Shown: positions 1 through 8,818 of the stretch, piece after piece | How positions within the stretch are numbered: the stretch's first letter is position 1 | Layout: every line of letters starts with the position of its first letter | NCBI GenBank assembly: GCA_023382535.1 | Contig: JAHDWA010000012.1 | Span: 62,001 to 126,000, forward strand | DNA length: 64,000 bases | From: Anaerolineae bacterium | GTDB taxonomy: Bacteria; Chloroflexota; Anaerolineae; 4572-78; J111 | Direction: 5' to 3' | Program-made: the position numbers and the translations under genes | Notes under the pieces: generated by a model | Seen by the model: the letters and a program-made list of their open reading frames with translations, nothing else | The model's database searches: none | Told to the model about the DNA's origin: nothing

Positions 1-1
1 G

Positions 2-217
2 ACTACCCCGGACGGCAAGTTCAGTCTTTCCACAGCCCGCTGCCTGGGCAGTTGCGGCTTAGCCCCGGTGTTAGTGTTGGACGGCAGTGTGGTGGGCCGC
101 GAAATGCCCAACTCGACGGTCGAGCGAGTCAGAGTCATGCTAAGCAGCCAGGTTAGTTTGCCTGAACCGAAGCCTGCTGCTGATGCCTTAGAACTAGAGG
201 AGACGGAAGCTTTATGA
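2..217 (+). CDS. hoxE: HoxE/NuoE-type [2Fe-2S] subunit of the first NAD-linked hydrogenase, C-terminal part only
   Basis: Only the last 71 residues are present and the frame is open to the left edge of the window. They contain a Cys-x3-Cys pair ([11 protein letters not shown]), the second half of the four-cysteine [2Fe-2S] site of thioredoxin-fold NuoE/HoxE proteins. The protein would pass electrons between the flavin subunit HoxF and the HoxU iron-sulfur chain. The stop codon overlaps the hoxF start (ATGA), so the two genes are translationally coupled. The short acidic tail after the domain is not conserved in the family. The subunit call is firm from motif plus position; the number of missing N-terminal residues cannot be known. 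Confidence 0.85.
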   Translation, partial: TTPDGKFSLSTARCLGSCGLAPVLVLDGSVVGREMPNSTVERVRVMLSSQVSLPEPKPAADALELEETEAL

Positions 218-1878
218 ATCGAGTTGAATTGCAAGCCTTAGCCGAAAAGGAAACCGAGCGGCAGCAGCAATTTCGTTGCCGGCTGTTATGTTGTTCCAGT
301 ACCCCATGTGTTTCGTCGGGTGCTTTATCAGTCCAAGAGGTTTTCCAGCAGGCGATTAAAGAAAATCAACTGACCAAAGAAGTCCAGGTCGTTCCAACCG
401 GCTGTATGGGTCCATGCAGCCAGGGTCCGCTTGTTAAAGTTCAGACCCAGGGGCAGCCTGATGTTCTCTACGAGGGAGTCACCCCGGCGGTGGCTGAGAA
501 AATTGTCGCCAAGCATATCCTGCAAGATGGAGCAGAGGATAGTGTAACGGAGCGACATGTGCTTTCCGAGCAAATTCCTTTCTTTACCCGGCAGGTCAAG
601 ATTGTGCTGGCCAATTCCGGTCTCATTGACCCTGAACGATTTGAAGAATATGTGATGCGTGGTGGCTATCACGCGTTAGCCCACGCGCTCCGCGAGATGA
701 CTCCGGAACAAATCTGTGATGAGATAACCCGGAGCGGTCTCCGCGGGCGGGGGGGGGCTGGTTACCCTGCCGGTTTAAAGTGGGGTTTGGTCCGCAAATC
801 GCCGGGAGCTAAAAAATTTGTGGTTGCTAATGGCGATGAGGGCGATCCTGGCGCTTATATGGACCGCACGATTATGGAATCGGACCCGCACCGGGTGCTG
901 GAAGGAATGGCTATTGCCGGTTATGCCGTCGGGGCCGAGCAGGGCTATGTCTACGTTCGCGGTGAGTATCCGGAGGCGATCAAACGCCTGGAGAAGGCGA
1001 TTCGGACTGCCGAACGGCGGGGTGTGCTGGGCAGCCGGGTTCTGGACAGCAACTTTAGCTTCCGGGTTGACATCCGCATTGGGGCTGGCGCCTTTGTCTG
1101 TGGTGAGGAAACCGCTTTGATGGCCTCGATCATGGGCCGGCGGGGTCAGCCGGTGCCGCGCCCGCCTTACCCTTCTCAAAGTGGTTTGTGGGGCTATCCC
1201 ACCCTGATCAACAATGTGGAGACGTTTGCCAATATCGCCCCGATTATTACCCGAGGCGCCCCCTGGTACGCCAGTATCGGGACAGAGAAGAGCAAGGGGA
1301 GTAAAGTCTTTGCTCTGGCGGGTAACCTGAATACGACCGGCTTGATTGAGGTGCCGATGGGTATTTTGTTACGAGATATTGTTTATGACATTGGCGGGGG
1401 CATTCCTGATGGCCGCACTTTCAAAGCAGCTCAGACCGGTGGCCCCAGCGGTGGCTACCTGCCAGCAGCGCATCTTGATACACCCGTAGACTTTGAAAGC
1501 CTCAAGGCGCTGGGTTCGATTATGGGTTCTGGTGGTCTGGTCATTTTGGACGATAAAAACAGCATGCCTGACATGGCCAAGTTCTTCATGGAATTTTGTA
1601 TGGACGAGAGCTGTGGTAAGTGTTTGCCATGCCGTGTCGGTACGGTTCAGATGTATCGTATTTTGGATCGCTTTACTTCCGGTACAGCCACTCAAACCGA
1701 TTTGAAAAAGCTGGAGGAGCTGTGTGTGATGGTCAAAGAGACCAGCCTGTGCGGCCTGGGGCAATCGGCGCCGAATCCGGTCTTAAGTACCCTGCGCTAC
1801 TTCCGTAATGAATACGAAGCCAAAATCAATGAAGGCGCGGCATGGTTAGCGCTGGCCAAGAATGGAGGCCGTCAATGA
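214..1878 (+). CDS. hoxF: HoxF, NADH-binding FMN subunit of the first NAD-linked [NiFe] hydrogenase
   Basis: This diaphorase subunit moves electrons between NAD(H) and the iron-sulfur chain through FMN. Residues about 20-110 form a thioredoxin-like [2Fe-2S] domain with its cysteines intact (CCSSTPC, then [11 protein letters not shown]). The NuoF core follows with the glycine-rich nucleotide motif [13 protein letters not shown] near residue 180, a [12 protein letters not shown] segment, and the C-terminal [4Fe-4S] motif [13 protein letters not shown] with its distant fourth cysteine in SLCGLGQ. The 554-residue length is normal for HoxF. It overlaps hoxE and precedes hoxU by about 90 bases. Unlike the second copy at 14199, its N-terminal cluster ligands are complete. 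Confidence 0.95.
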   Translation: MNRVELQALAEKETERQQQFRCRLLCCSSTPCVSSGALSVQEVFQQAIKENQLTKEVQVVPTGCMGPCSQGPLVKVQTQGQPDVLYEGVTPAVAEKIVAKHILQDGAEDSVTERHVLSEQIPFFTRQVKIVLANSGLIDPERFEEYVMRGGYHALAHALREMTPEQICDEITRSGLRGRGGAGYPAGLKWGLVRKSPGAKKFVVANGDEGDPGAYMDRTIMESDPHRVLEGMAIAGYAVGAEQGYVYVRGEYPEAIKRLEKAIRTAERRGVLGSRVLDSNFSFRVDIRIGAGAFVCGEETALMASIMGRRGQPVPRPPYPSQSGLWGYPTLINNVETFANIAPIITRGAPWYASIGTEKSKGSKVFALAGNLNTTGLIEVPMGILLRDIVYDIGGGIPDGRTFKAAQTGGPSGGYLPAAHLDTPVDFESLKALGSIMGSGGLVILDDKNSMPDMAKFFMEFCMDESCGKCLPCRVGTVQMYRILDRFTSGTATQTDLKKLEELCVMVKETSLCGLGQSAPNPVLSTLRYFRNEYEAKINEGAAWLALAKNGGRQ

Positions 1879-1900
1879 TACGCCTCGTTTCTTCCTCGAA

Positions 1901-1927
1901 CTTGTCAACTTTTGCCAATTTGACAAG
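1901..1927. repeat. Inverted repeat in the hoxF-hoxU gap
   Basis: Perfect 8-base arms (CTTGTCAA at 1901-1908, TTGACAAG at 1920-1927) flank an 11-base loop. No T-run follows, so it is not a standard intrinsic terminator. A related string, CTTGTCAACTTT, recurs at about 48444 upstream of the tryptophanase gene, which suggests a dispersed element rather than an operon-specific site. Confidence 0.5.
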
Positions 1928-1966
1928 TCTACCGCAGATTGTTGAACCCCAAGTGGAGGTATAGTG

Positions 1967-2692
1967 ATGTCTGTTGTTACCCTGACAATTAATGATGAAA
2001 TGGTCAGCGCCCGGCAAGACCAGTCGCTGTTGGAAGTAATTAAAGAGCATGGGAACCACATTCCCACCCTTTGCCATTTGGAGGGGTTGAGCGAGCGTGG
2101 TAGTTGCCGCTTGTGTATGGTCGAATGGCCTGATGGGCGTGGCGGTGCTCGGTTAGTGGCCGCCTGTGTGACCCCGGTGCAAGAAGGTATGGTTATTTAT
2201 ACCCATACCGAACGGCTGGTTAAGTACCGGCAGATGATCATGGAACTATTTTTGGCTGAACGTAATCACGTTTGCGCAGTTTGTGTGATGAATGGACATT
2301 GTGAACTGCAATGGCAGGCGGCTGTACTGGGGGTGGACCATGTCCGGTACGATTACCTCCATCCTGATTTACCGATGGATGCCAGCCATGAGCGCTTTGT
2401 TCTGGACCATAATCGCTGCATTCTCTGCACCCGCTGTGTACGAGTTTGTGATGAGGTCGAAGGCGCACATACCTGGGATGTCATGGGCCGGGGCGTCGAG
2501 AGCCGGGTTATTGCCGACCTGAACCAGACCTGGGGCACCAGCCAAAGCTGCACCAGTTGTGGCAAGTGCGTGCAAGTTTGTCCCACCGGCGCTTTGACCA
2601 AGAAGGGTGTTACAGTGGCCGAGATGGAGAAGAAACCTGATTTTCTGGGCTGGATATTGACTGGCCGGGAAAAGAAAGAGTGGAACTGGTGA
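1967..2692 (+). CDS. hoxU: HoxU, iron-sulfur electron-transfer subunit of the first hydrogenase
   Basis: HoxU is homologous to the N-terminal third of NuoG and carries electrons from the diaphorase to HoxY. It has a plant-type [2Fe-2S] site ([15 protein letters not shown] plus a later Cys), the His/Cys-ligated cluster region [15 protein letters not shown] near residue 100, and two [4Fe-4S] sites: [11 protein letters not shown] near 150 and [14 protein letters not shown] near 195. The 241-residue length matches stand-alone HoxU. The ATG at 1967 is chosen over the GTG at 1964 because it sits 8 bases after GGAGG. The second hydrogenase in this window has a much longer equivalent (15855-17861). 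Confidence 0.94.
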   Translation: MSVVTLTINDEMVSARQDQSLLEVIKEHGNHIPTLCHLEGLSERGSCRLCMVEWPDGRGGARLVAACVTPVQEGMVIYTHTERLVKYRQMIMELFLAERNHVCAVCVMNGHCELQWQAAVLGVDHVRYDYLHPDLPMDASHERFVLDHNRCILCTRCVRVCDEVEGAHTWDVMGRGVESRVIADLNQTWGTSQSCTSCGKCVQVCPTGALTKKGVTVAEMEKKPDFLGWILTGREKKEWNW

Positions 2693-2700
2693 TGAGGTGC

Positions 2701-2728
2701 CAATTATCAATTGTTAATCATTGGGTTG
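2701..2728 (+). repeat. Degenerate heptamer tandem repeat before hoxY
   Basis: Four consecutive 7-base units can be read: CAATTAT, CAATTGT, TAATCAT, TGGGTTG. They lie directly upstream of the purine-rich ribosome-binding region of hoxY. This is one of several short-period repeats found just before gene starts in this window. Confidence 0.5.
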
Positions 2729-2741
2729 AAGGGAAAATCTT

Positions 2742-3296
2742 ATGACAGCGAAAAAAAATGGCAAAATCCGGCTGGCAACCGCCTGGTTGGGCGGCTGTTC
2801 GGGTTGCCACATGAGTTTTCTGGATTTAGGGGAAAAGTTGATTGACCTGGCTGGAGCAGTGGAGTTGGTGTACAGCCCCATTGCCGATGCCAAAGAATTT
2901 CCGCACAAAGTGGATGTAGCCCTGGTCGAAGGGGCTGTGGCCAATGTAGATCACCTGGAATTGGCTCACTATATTCGCGAACGCAGCCGGAAAGTAGTTA
3001 GCTTTGGCGACTGCGCTGTGACCGGCAATGTCACCAGCCTGCGTAACACCTTGCAAGTAGACGATCTATTGACCCAGGTTTATCAGGCTGGGCCAGGCCA
3101 GGTGCCGCGCGGGGGTGAAGCCGATAAGGTTATGCCGGCGCTCCTGCCCCGCGTCTTGCCGCTTCACCAGGTCATTGAAGTAGATGCTTACATTCCCGGC
3201 TGCCCGCCCGACCCGGATCGCATTTGGGCGGCGGTAGAGGCGCTGCTGGCAAGTGAGCCGGTGGCTCTGGCTGAAACTATGCGGAAATTTGGATAA
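2742..3296 (+). CDS. hoxY: HoxY, small subunit of the first [NiFe] hydrogenase
   Basis: The small subunit carries the proximal [4Fe-4S] cluster beside the NiFe site in HoxH. Ligand motifs are [12 protein letters not shown] near residue 19, GDCAVTGN near 90 and [10 protein letters not shown] near 150. At 184 residues it is the compact cytoplasmic type: there is no twin-arginine signal and no extra C-terminal cluster domain. It lies between hoxU and hoxH in the same orientation, as in group 3 bidirectional hydrogenases. The motif set makes the assignment firm. Confidence 0.94.
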   Translation: MTAKKNGKIRLATAWLGGCSGCHMSFLDLGEKLIDLAGAVELVYSPIADAKEFPHKVDVALVEGAVANVDHLELAHYIRERSRKVVSFGDCAVTGNVTSLRNTLQVDDLLTQVYQAGPGQVPRGGEADKVMPALLPRVLPLHQVIEVDAYIPGCPPDPDRIWAAVEALLASEPVALAETMRKFG

Positions 3297-3297
3297 A

Positions 3298-3332
3298 AAC
3301 GTTGAACGTTCAACGTTTAACTTGTTGGAGGA
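3298..3332 (+). repeat. Heptamer tandem repeat before hoxH, running into the ribosome-binding site
   Basis: The units AACGTTG, AACGTTC, AACGTTT, AACTTGT and TGGAGGA follow with exact period 7, the last containing the ribosome-binding sequence. Only the last bases of each unit vary in the first three copies. Confidence 0.6.
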
Positions 3333-3341
3333 ATAATTATT

Positions 3342-4772
3342 ATGTCACGTATTGTCACGATTGATCCCGTCACGCGGATTGAGGGCCATGCCAAAATCAC
3401 GCTTCATCTCAACGGCCAGAATGAAGTTGAGGACGCCCGCTTTCACGTGACGGAATTTAGGGGATTTGAGAAATTCTGTGAAGGGCGGAGCTTTTGGGAA
3501 ATGCCGGGCATCACCGCTCGTATTTGCGGTATTTGCCCGGTTAGCCATTTGTTGGCTTCGGCTAAGGCCGGCGACGCCATTTTAGGCTCTCAAATTCCGC
3601 CGACGGCGCAGAAACTGCGCCGGTTGATGAACTGGGCCCAGCTTGTCCAGAGCCATGCCTTAAGCTTCTTTCATCTCAGCGGGCCGGATTTGTTGCTGGG
3701 TATGGAAAGTGATCCCGCGCAGCGCAATGTCGTGGGGCTGATTAGCAAGTATCCTGACCTGGCCCGGAAAGGCATTCGCCTGCGCCAATTTGGTCAAGAG
3801 ACGATCCGTATCCTGGGTGGCAAAAGCATTCACCCGGCCTGGTCGGTGCCTGGGGGTGTGCGCGAGCCTCTTTCCGCCGAAAAGCGCGACCAGATTAAGG
3901 CCGGATTGACCGAGAGTATTGATACCGTGGAACTGGCCTTAGATTTGTTAAAGGATCGTTTTGACCAATTTGCCCCGGAAATTCAGGCTTATGGCGAGTT
4001 CCCCAGCCTGTTTATGGGCCTGGTGACGCCTGAAGGCGGCCTGGAACATTATGACGGCTTGCTGCGGGTGGTTGATAGTACCGGCCGGGTGCTGGAACCT
4101 GGAGTGGCTCCCGAACGGTATCGGGAGATCATTGAAGAGGCCGTTGAGCCATGGAGCTATTTAAAGTTCCCCTACTACAAACCTTACGGATTAGAAAACG
4201 GTATGTATCGGGTTGGGCCACTGGCTCGACTCAATGTGTGTGATTTTGCCGGCACGCCCAGAGCCGACCGGGAACTGCGCCAGTTCCGCCGTCTGGGGGC
4301 GCACGGCCAGCCAGTGATTAGCAGTTTTCACTATCACTATGCCCGTCTGATCGAGATCCTCTTTTCTCTTGAAAAAATGACTGAAACACTGGAGGATCCT
4401 GAGATTACCAGCACTCACATTCGCAGCCGGGCGGGGGTGAACCGAACCGTGGGCATTGGGGTGAGCGAAGCCCCACGCGGCACCCTCTTCCACGAATATC
4501 ATGTGAATGAGGACGGCATTCTGCAGCGGGTCAATTTGATCATCGCTACCGGGCAAAACAACCTGGCCATGAACAAAACGGTCAAGCAAATTGCTCAGGC
4601 TTATGTCAATGGACAGCAGTTGACCGAAGGCATCCTGAACCGGATTGAGCATGGTATTCGTGCCTTTGACCCGTGCTTAAGTTGTTCCACTCACGCCGTT
4701 GGTCAGATGCCCCTGCACGTGCAACTGGTGGCCCCTGACGGTGAAGTGATAGACGAAGTGATAAGAGATTGA
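3342..4772 (+). CDS. hoxH: HoxH, NiFe-containing large subunit of the first hydrogenase
   Basis: This is the H2-activating subunit. Both cysteine pairs that ligate the NiFe centre are present: [10 protein letters not shown] near residue 63 and [10 protein letters not shown] near 446. About 22 residues follow the conserved histidine; in this family such a tail is removed by a dedicated protease after nickel insertion, and a protease gene follows at once. The 476-residue length is normal for HoxH. A GGAGGA sequence precedes the ATG. A second large subunit with the same motifs is at 18572. Confidence 0.95.
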   Translation: MSRIVTIDPVTRIEGHAKITLHLNGQNEVEDARFHVTEFRGFEKFCEGRSFWEMPGITARICGICPVSHLLASAKAGDAILGSQIPPTAQKLRRLMNWAQLVQSHALSFFHLSGPDLLLGMESDPAQRNVVGLISKYPDLARKGIRLRQFGQETIRILGGKSIHPAWSVPGGVREPLSAEKRDQIKAGLTESIDTVELALDLLKDRFDQFAPEIQAYGEFPSLFMGLVTPEGGLEHYDGLLRVVDSTGRVLEPGVAPERYREIIEEAVEPWSYLKFPYYKPYGLENGMYRVGPLARLNVCDFAGTPRADRELRQFRRLGAHGQPVISSFHYHYARLIEILFSLEKMTETLEDPEITSTHIRSRAGVNRTVGIGVSEAPRGTLFHEYHVNEDGILQRVNLIIATGQNNLAMNKTVKQIAQAYVNGQQLTEGILNRIEHGIRAFDPCLSCSTHAVGQMPLHVQLVAPDGEVIDEVIRD

Positions 4773-4777
4773 TAAAA

Positions 4778-4810
4778 AGGCAGGTCAGGTTGCTGCAGCC
4801 TGACCTGCCT
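4778..4810 (+). other. Perfect stem-loop between hoxH and its protease gene
   Basis: The 12-base arms (AGGCAGGTCAGG at 4778-4789, CCTGACCTGCCT at 4799-4810) are perfectly complementary around a 9-base loop. The structure starts 5 bases after the hoxH stop, has no T-run, and ends 9 bases before the likely protease ATG at 4820. It may reduce read-through, protect the upstream 3' end, or be a mobile palindrome; the sequence does not decide. Confidence 0.6.
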
Positions 4811-4819
4811 GAGTGTTGT

Positions 4820-5308
4820 ATGATTTTGCTTATTAGTTATGGTAACGATTTGCGCCGGGACGATGGGGCTGGCCTTGTTTTGGCCGACCTGATCGAACAA
4901 TCTTGGCGCATTCATCAGGTAGCGGTTAAACGATTATCCGTTCACCAACTGTTACCGGAATTGGCCGAGGAAATAGGCAGGCCAGAGGTCTCTGCCGTAG
5001 TTTTTGTGGATGCCAGGGCTGTGATGGCGGGGGAAGTTGATCCCCGTGTGCGGGTGCAGCCCCTCAGTTTTGATATCCAGTCACCCAGCTTGGGACATCA
5101 TTTGGACCCGGCTACCCTGCTGGCCTATGCCAACTGGCTTTATGGCTGGCAACCTCCGGCTTGGCTGGTAACAGTTCCGGCGGCAGATTTTGGTTACGGT
5201 GAGGGTTTAAGCGATATGGTTCAACAGGCGTTGGCAGCGGCCCAAGCTTTGCCGCTGGAGCTGCTGGCCCAAATACAGAAGCAGCAGGCGTCGTTATCTT
5301 TTAAGTGA
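4820..5308 (+). CDS. hoxW: Hydrogenase maturation protease for the first hydrogenase
   Basis: Nickel-dependent endopeptidase of the HycI/HoxW family that trims the C-terminus of the large subunit. The N-terminus reads LLISYGNDLRRDDGAG, matching the family GxGN...DDG signature, whose Asp helps bind nickel. The later LGHHLDPATLL segment contains the second metal-ligand region. A TTG start at 4769 would overlap hoxH but would translate through the preceding hairpin, so the ATG at 4820 (162 residues) is preferred. Its place right after hoxH implies that HoxH is the substrate. A second protease at 20574 serves the other hydrogenase. Confidence 0.88.
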   Translation: MILLISYGNDLRRDDGAGLVLADLIEQSWRIHQVAVKRLSVHQLLPELAEEIGRPEVSAVVFVDARAVMAGEVDPRVRVQPLSFDIQSPSLGHHLDPATLLAYANWLYGWQPPAWLVTVPAADFGYGEGLSDMVQQALAAAQALPLELLAQIQKQQASLSFK

Positions 5309-5369
5309 CAAATGTCACCGCAGAGCGTGATAAACGCCACTTAACAACGAACTTGCTTAGAATTAAAAT
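5305..5369 (+). promoter_or_regulatory. Two CRP/FNR-like palindromes and a -10 element before the accessory operon
   Basis: GTGACAAATGTCAC (5305-5318) and GTGATAAACGCCAC (5327-5340) have centres 22 bases apart, about two helical turns. A TAAAAT -10 candidate lies at 5364-5369, starting 30.5 bases from the centre of the second site. That spacing recurs before hypA and feoA and fits an activator bound near -41.5. The first palindrome overlaps the protease stop codon. Confidence 0.6.
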
Positions 5370-5422
5370 CGAATCGGAAGCAATACAAATTATAACTTAC
5401 CTGACCTTAATAATGAGGTTTT

Positions 5423-5806
5423 ATGCGCCTGAAAGAGGTTATGACTATAACCGAAGCTCAATTTTTTTCACCCGATCCAGCCAAGTTTCACAGTCAGTCT
5501 GCCCTTAAACAAGAGGTCCAAACAGGCTTTGGAGCCGACTTAATGAGCGATGTGTTAGTTTATAATGTGGCTCAGGGGCTACTCATCACCGGCTTAATTA
5601 ATCCTCAAATCGTACGGACAGCGGAGATGGCGGATGCCGCCGCTATTTTAGTTGTGCGTGGCAAAACGCCCTTGTCGGAAACGATTGAGGTAGCTCAACG
5701 GGTAGGTATTCCCCTCATTGGCACGCGACTTACTATGTTTGAAGCATGCGGCCGGTTATATGCGGCCGGCCTTAGAGCCGCTCCCCGGCACGATGAGGTG
5801 GACTGA
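5423..5806 (+). CDS. DRTGG-domain protein of the hydrogenase accessory cluster (first copy)
   Basis: A 127-residue protein whose core (about residues 35-115) resembles the DRTGG domain, a fold also found beside phosphotransacetylase and CobB-like domains. Visible family features are the glycine-rich start around NVAQGLLITG, the central AAAILVVRGKTPL strand-turn and IPLIGT near the end. The molecular function is not established; such proteins are typically encoded beside NuoE/NuoF-type hydrogenase genes. The ATG follows a GAGG sequence. A second, more divergent DRTGG-type protein is at 6962. A terminator follows at 5819. Confidence 0.7.
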   Translation: MRLKEVMTITEAQFFSPDPAKFHSQSALKQEVQTGFGADLMSDVLVYNVAQGLLITGLINPQIVRTAEMADAAAILVVRGKTPLSETIEVAQRVGIPLIGTRLTMFEACGRLYAAGLRAAPRHDEVD

Positions 5807-5818
5807 GATTAGACAGGT

Positions 5819-5858
5819 AATGCGGCAAAGGAGTAACTCTGGCCGCATTTTGTTTTTT
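5819..5858 (+). terminator. Intrinsic terminator after the first DRTGG gene
   Basis: The arms AATGCGGC (5819-5826) and GCCGCATT (5842-5849) are perfectly complementary and run into TTTTGTTTTTT. It could separate the first accessory gene from the rest, or act as a partial terminator inside the operon. Confidence 0.8.
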
Positions 5859-5918
5859 GTGGGATGGAAAGACAGGTTTAAACGCACCTGACCGGATGAA
5901 AGGACATAGATCGGTTCT

Positions 5919-6926
5919 ATGGAGAATAGAGAGACAGAACGGCGTGTCCGGGGTGATAGAGTTATAACGGATGGGGCTGCGGGACTGATTACGCGGGTCG
6001 AAGAACTGGCCTACGAGTTAAAAATTGAAGAGGTTATGACTCGTGATGTTAAGGTGGTGACGCCCACGATAATGATGGAGGAAGTGCTGGACCTGTTTCG
6101 GGAGGCACGTATCTCCGGTGCGCCGGTAGTCGCAGAAGGAGAACTGGTTGGAATTATCAGCATCGAGGATTTGATTCGGGCCTTGCGGGATATGGGCCGA
6201 GGCGAACTGAAAGCAACGGTGGATCGTTACATGAGCACGAAGGTGGTTACGATTCGTTCATCTGATCCGATTGTCGAAGCTTTGAAACTATTTGCCCAAA
6301 CAAGATTTGGCCGATTGGTTGTCGTTAATGAAGCCGGCCAATTAGTTGGAATCATCACTAAAGGTGATGTGACGAGAGGTTTGCTGGGTGCGCTCCAGTT
6401 CGATTACCAGGCCGAAGAAGTCCGCCGCTATCGGGCTAGCCACTTATTTGAGGATATCATTTCGGATCGAACCAGCTTAATTTTGCGCTATCAAATTAGA
6501 CCCAGGGATTTTACGCATGGCGGCACAGCTTCCAGCCATATCAAACGCGCTTTGCTCCGCCTGGGCGCTAATCCACAAATTGCCCGGCGCTGCGGTATTG
6601 CCATTTATGAAGCCGAAATGAATTTAATTATCCACACCACTGATGGGGGTGAAGTACGCATCGAAATTGAACCCTACCAAATTTTGATGGAAACTGTTGA
6701 TACTGGGCCGGGTATAGCAGATACTGAATTAGCCATGAAACCTGGCTTCTCGACTGCTCCGCCGGAAATCCGGGAATTAGGTTTTGGGGCCGGGATGGGG
6801 TTGAAGAATATTCAGCGGTGTGTCAATGAGTTGGTCTTGGAGTCAAAACTAGGTCAGGGTACCCGATTGCAAATGAAGATCTATCTCCAGCCTGAGGAAA
6901 CCTTTAGCGAGGGAGGCCAAGCCTAA
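5919..6926 (+). CDS. CBS-pair protein fused to an anti-sigma-type (RsbW-like) ATPase domain
   Basis: Residues about 35-155 form two CBS domains (VMTRDVKVVTPT, then YMSTKVVTIRSSDPIVEAL), which usually bind adenine nucleotides. The C-terminal third has a GHKL/HATPase fold of the serine-kinase anti-sigma type: an N-box (AIYEAEMNLIIHT near residue 230), a G1 box (DTGPGI) and a G2-like glycine loop (GFGAGMGL). Known relatives are annotated as regulators in bifurcating hydrogenase loci. An energy-sensing kinase or switch protein is the reasonable inference, but no substrate such as a sigma factor or anti-anti-sigma factor is encoded here. No strong ribosome-binding site precedes the ATG, so the start is less certain. 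Confidence 0.8.
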   Translation: MENRETERRVRGDRVITDGAAGLITRVEELAYELKIEEVMTRDVKVVTPTIMMEEVLDLFREARISGAPVVAEGELVGIISIEDLIRALRDMGRGELKATVDRYMSTKVVTIRSSDPIVEALKLFAQTRFGRLVVVNEAGQLVGIITKGDVTRGLLGALQFDYQAEEVRRYRASHLFEDIISDRTSLILRYQIRPRDFTHGGTASSHIKRALLRLGANPQIARRCGIAIYEAEMNLIIHTTDGGEVRIEIEPYQILMETVDTGPGIADTELAMKPGFSTAPPEIRELGFGAGMGLKNIQRCVNELVLESKLGQGTRLQMKIYLQPEETFSEGGQA

Positions 6927-6961
6927 CCCGGTAGTTTTATTTACAAAGAGGTAAAACAGAT

Positions 6962-7318
6962 ATGACTCTGCAAGAAATTATTGACAAGCTAAATCTAACA
7001 GTCTTGACCGAAGCCAAAGATTATAGTCAGATCACCCCCACTGGCGGTTATGCGGCGGATTTATTGAGTTGCGTTATGGCGGGCGCTCAGCGGAGAGCAG
7101 TTTGGGTAACATTGCAGGCGCATTTGAATATTGTGGCGGTGGCTGCCTTGCTGGATTTAAGCGCCATTATCATCACCGAAGGAGCCAAACCCGAAGCAGA
7201 TACGATAGCCAAAGCTAATGAAGAATCGGTTATCCTCCTTAGTAGCGATAAACCTACCTATTATGTGGTGGGCAAGTTGTGGGAGTTGGGGCTAAAAAAT
7301 GGGAACAGTAGCCAATAA
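6962..7318 (+). CDS. Second DRTGG-like small protein of the hydrogenase accessory cluster
   Basis: 118 residues starting MTLQEIIDKL, with an AGAQRRAVWVTLQAHLNIVAV core and an alternating alpha/beta pattern. It resembles the short DRTGG-type proteins encoded next to HATPase and PHP genes in hydrogenase operons, although the DRTGG signature itself is weak. It is 35 bases after the CBS/kinase-like gene with an AAAGAGGT ribosome-binding region. The function is unknown; the conserved company suggests it works with the kinase-like and phosphoesterase-like neighbours. Confidence 0.65.
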   Translation: MTLQEIIDKLNLTVLTEAKDYSQITPTGGYAADLLSCVMAGAQRRAVWVTLQAHLNIVAVAALLDLSAIIITEGAKPEADTIAKANEESVILLSSDKPTYYVVGKLWELGLKNGNSSQ

Positions 7319-7377
7319 ACCGGGAAAGAAGACGCCCTGCTTACTGTCTATGATATGATCTTACCCCTTGGAATTTT

Positions 7378-8163
7378 GTGGAAGAGGTAACGAGGACGCT
7401 AAAAACTTATATTGCTGATTTCCATGTTCATACCGTGGTCTCGCCCTGCGCCGAGGTAGAGATGATCCCCCCGCTCATCGTCCAGGAGTCTCTAGCCAGG
7501 GGGATTAATTTGATTGCGATCACCGATCACAACTCCAGCGCCAATGTGAGCGCTGTCCAGCAGGCGGCCAAAGATACAGATTTAACAGTTTTACCTGGAA
7601 TGGAACTGCAAACGCGTGAGGAAGTTCATCTGCTTTGTCTGTTCGACACATTGGACCAATTAGAAGCCTGGCAGACTTTTGTGACTGCTCACCTGCCGCC
7701 TTTACAAAATAATATTGAATATTTTGGCGAGCAATTTGTCGTAGATGCAACCGGCGAGTTCGTTCGCCGGGAAACGCAACTCCTGTTAACCTCAGCCGAC
7801 ATCTCCCTGGAAGAGGCGGTAGCAGAGGTGTTACAAAGGGACGGCCTGCCCATTCCGGCTCATGTTAACCGCCCTGCTTTCAGCTTAATCGCCAATCTTG
7901 GATTTGTTCCCCCTGGTGTCCCCTTTCCAGCGCTTGAAATATCCCGTCACCTTACCCCAGCACAAGCCTGCGAGAAATTTCCCCAACTCCAACAATTTCC
8001 CCTTATTCAAAATGGAGATGTCCACCGTCTTAGTGAATTTCTGGGTGCAACTGTATGCCGCCTGGCCGCTCCCACCCTGGCTGAACTTCGGTTGGCTCTG
8101 AGACAAGAACAAGGACGATCATTGGTAATTCGCTCTGCGATTTGCTCAACCTTAAGCTCTTAA
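7378..8163 (+). CDS. PHP-domain metal-dependent phosphoesterase
   Basis: PHP proteins hydrolyse phosphate esters with two or three metals. All usual ligand motifs are visible: FHVHTVVSPC near residue 18, ITDHNSSAN near 50, GMELQT near 75, EVHLLCLFD, PAHVNRP near 162 and NGDVHRLSE near 215. At 261 residues it is a stand-alone PHP protein. The start is GTG, since no in-frame ATG precedes the first motif. It is the last gene before a promoter region at 8204. The substrate is not known. Its position between DRTGG and NuoE genes matches the order seen at [FeFe]-hydrogenase loci of other phyla. Confidence 0.85.
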   Translation: MEEVTRTLKTYIADFHVHTVVSPCAEVEMIPPLIVQESLARGINLIAITDHNSSANVSAVQQAAKDTDLTVLPGMELQTREEVHLLCLFDTLDQLEAWQTFVTAHLPPLQNNIEYFGEQFVVDATGEFVRRETQLLLTSADISLEEAVAEVLQRDGLPIPAHVNRPAFSLIANLGFVPPGVPFPALEISRHLTPAQACEKFPQLQQFPLIQNGDVHRLSEFLGATVCRLAAPTLAELRLALRQEQGRSLVIRSAICSTLSS

Positions 8164-8203
8164 GGCTTTTGAAAATATAAGCTGACAAATATCTTGACTT
8201 TCC

Positions 8204-8277
8204 ATGACAAATGTCACGTGACAACTTCCATTTTGATGTGATAAAATTCACAATAGGCTTTTTGGACAATTTATAAC
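8204..8277 (+). promoter_or_regulatory. Tandem CRP/FNR-like sites and -10 element before nuoE
   Basis: ATGACAAATGTCAC (8204-8217) and TGTGATAAAATTCACA (8237-8252) lie in the 134-base gap before nuoE. The second is a full TGTGA-N6-TCACA palindrome. TATAAC at 8272-8277 is a plausible -10 element, starting 27.5 bases from the centre of the second site. A Rex-type repressor could also bind a TGTGA...TCACA palindrome. Confidence 0.55.
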
Positions 8278-8297
8278 TTTTCCTATTGGAGCTGCTA

Positions 8298-8801
8298 ATG
8301 ATCAAGGTCCTAGAAAATATTGCCAATACAGACCCATTAATGATCTCCGAACAACGAGCCATTATTGATCAGGTTTTGGACGAGAATAAAAACCTGCCTG
8401 GTGCAACAATGGTGGTGCTGAATGAACTCCAAAGCCAGATTGGATTTATTTCCGTACCGATGCAGGGTTATGTGGCCCAGAAGTTACGGGTCCCTATGAG
8501 TGAGATCAATGGAGTTGTATCATTTTACTCATTCTTTACCACCACCCCCAGAGGCAAGCATACCCTCAAGTTCTGTCTGGGCACTGCTTGCTATGTTGGG
8601 GGAGCGCCCGGCTTGATCGAAAAAACCAGGCAACTCATTGGGGTTGACCCTGGCGAAACGACCGAAGATGGTTCAATTACTGTGGAGGTGTGTCGTTGTA
8701 TCGGGGCCTGCAGCCAAGCTCCCACCATGGTTATTGATAAGGATATGTACGGCCGCATGCACCCTAACAAATTGCCACAAATTCTAAATAAGTATCAATG
8801 A
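8298..8801 (+). CDS. NuoE/HydC-type [2Fe-2S] subunit of the accessory oxidoreductase
   Basis: A thioredoxin-fold electron carrier of the complex I 24-kDa family. The four cluster cysteines are in FCLGTACYVGG near residue 96 and VCRCIGACSQAP near 135. The ATG at 8298 is preferred because GGAG lies 6 bases upstream, whereas a TTG at 8286 would begin at that ribosome-binding site. Its neighbours (GHKL ATPase, ferredoxin, NuoF fusion) reproduce the hydBC part of bifurcating hydrogenase operons, but no [FeFe] catalytic subunit is present. It probably partners the 1022-residue NuoF-GltD protein. Confidence 0.9.
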   Translation: MIKVLENIANTDPLMISEQRAIIDQVLDENKNLPGATMVVLNELQSQIGFISVPMQGYVAQKLRVPMSEINGVVSFYSFFTTTPRGKHTLKFCLGTACYVGGAPGLIEKTRQLIGVDPGETTEDGSITVEVCRCIGACSQAPTMVIDKDMYGRMHPNKLPQILNKYQ

Positions 8802-8818
8802 CAAGCAGGTAATGTAGA

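Noticed and set aside
5305..5508. A short open frame starting in the hydrogenase protease stop and overlapping the first DRTGG gene
   Set aside because: It lies over the promoter region and in another frame of a supported gene, and shows no domain.
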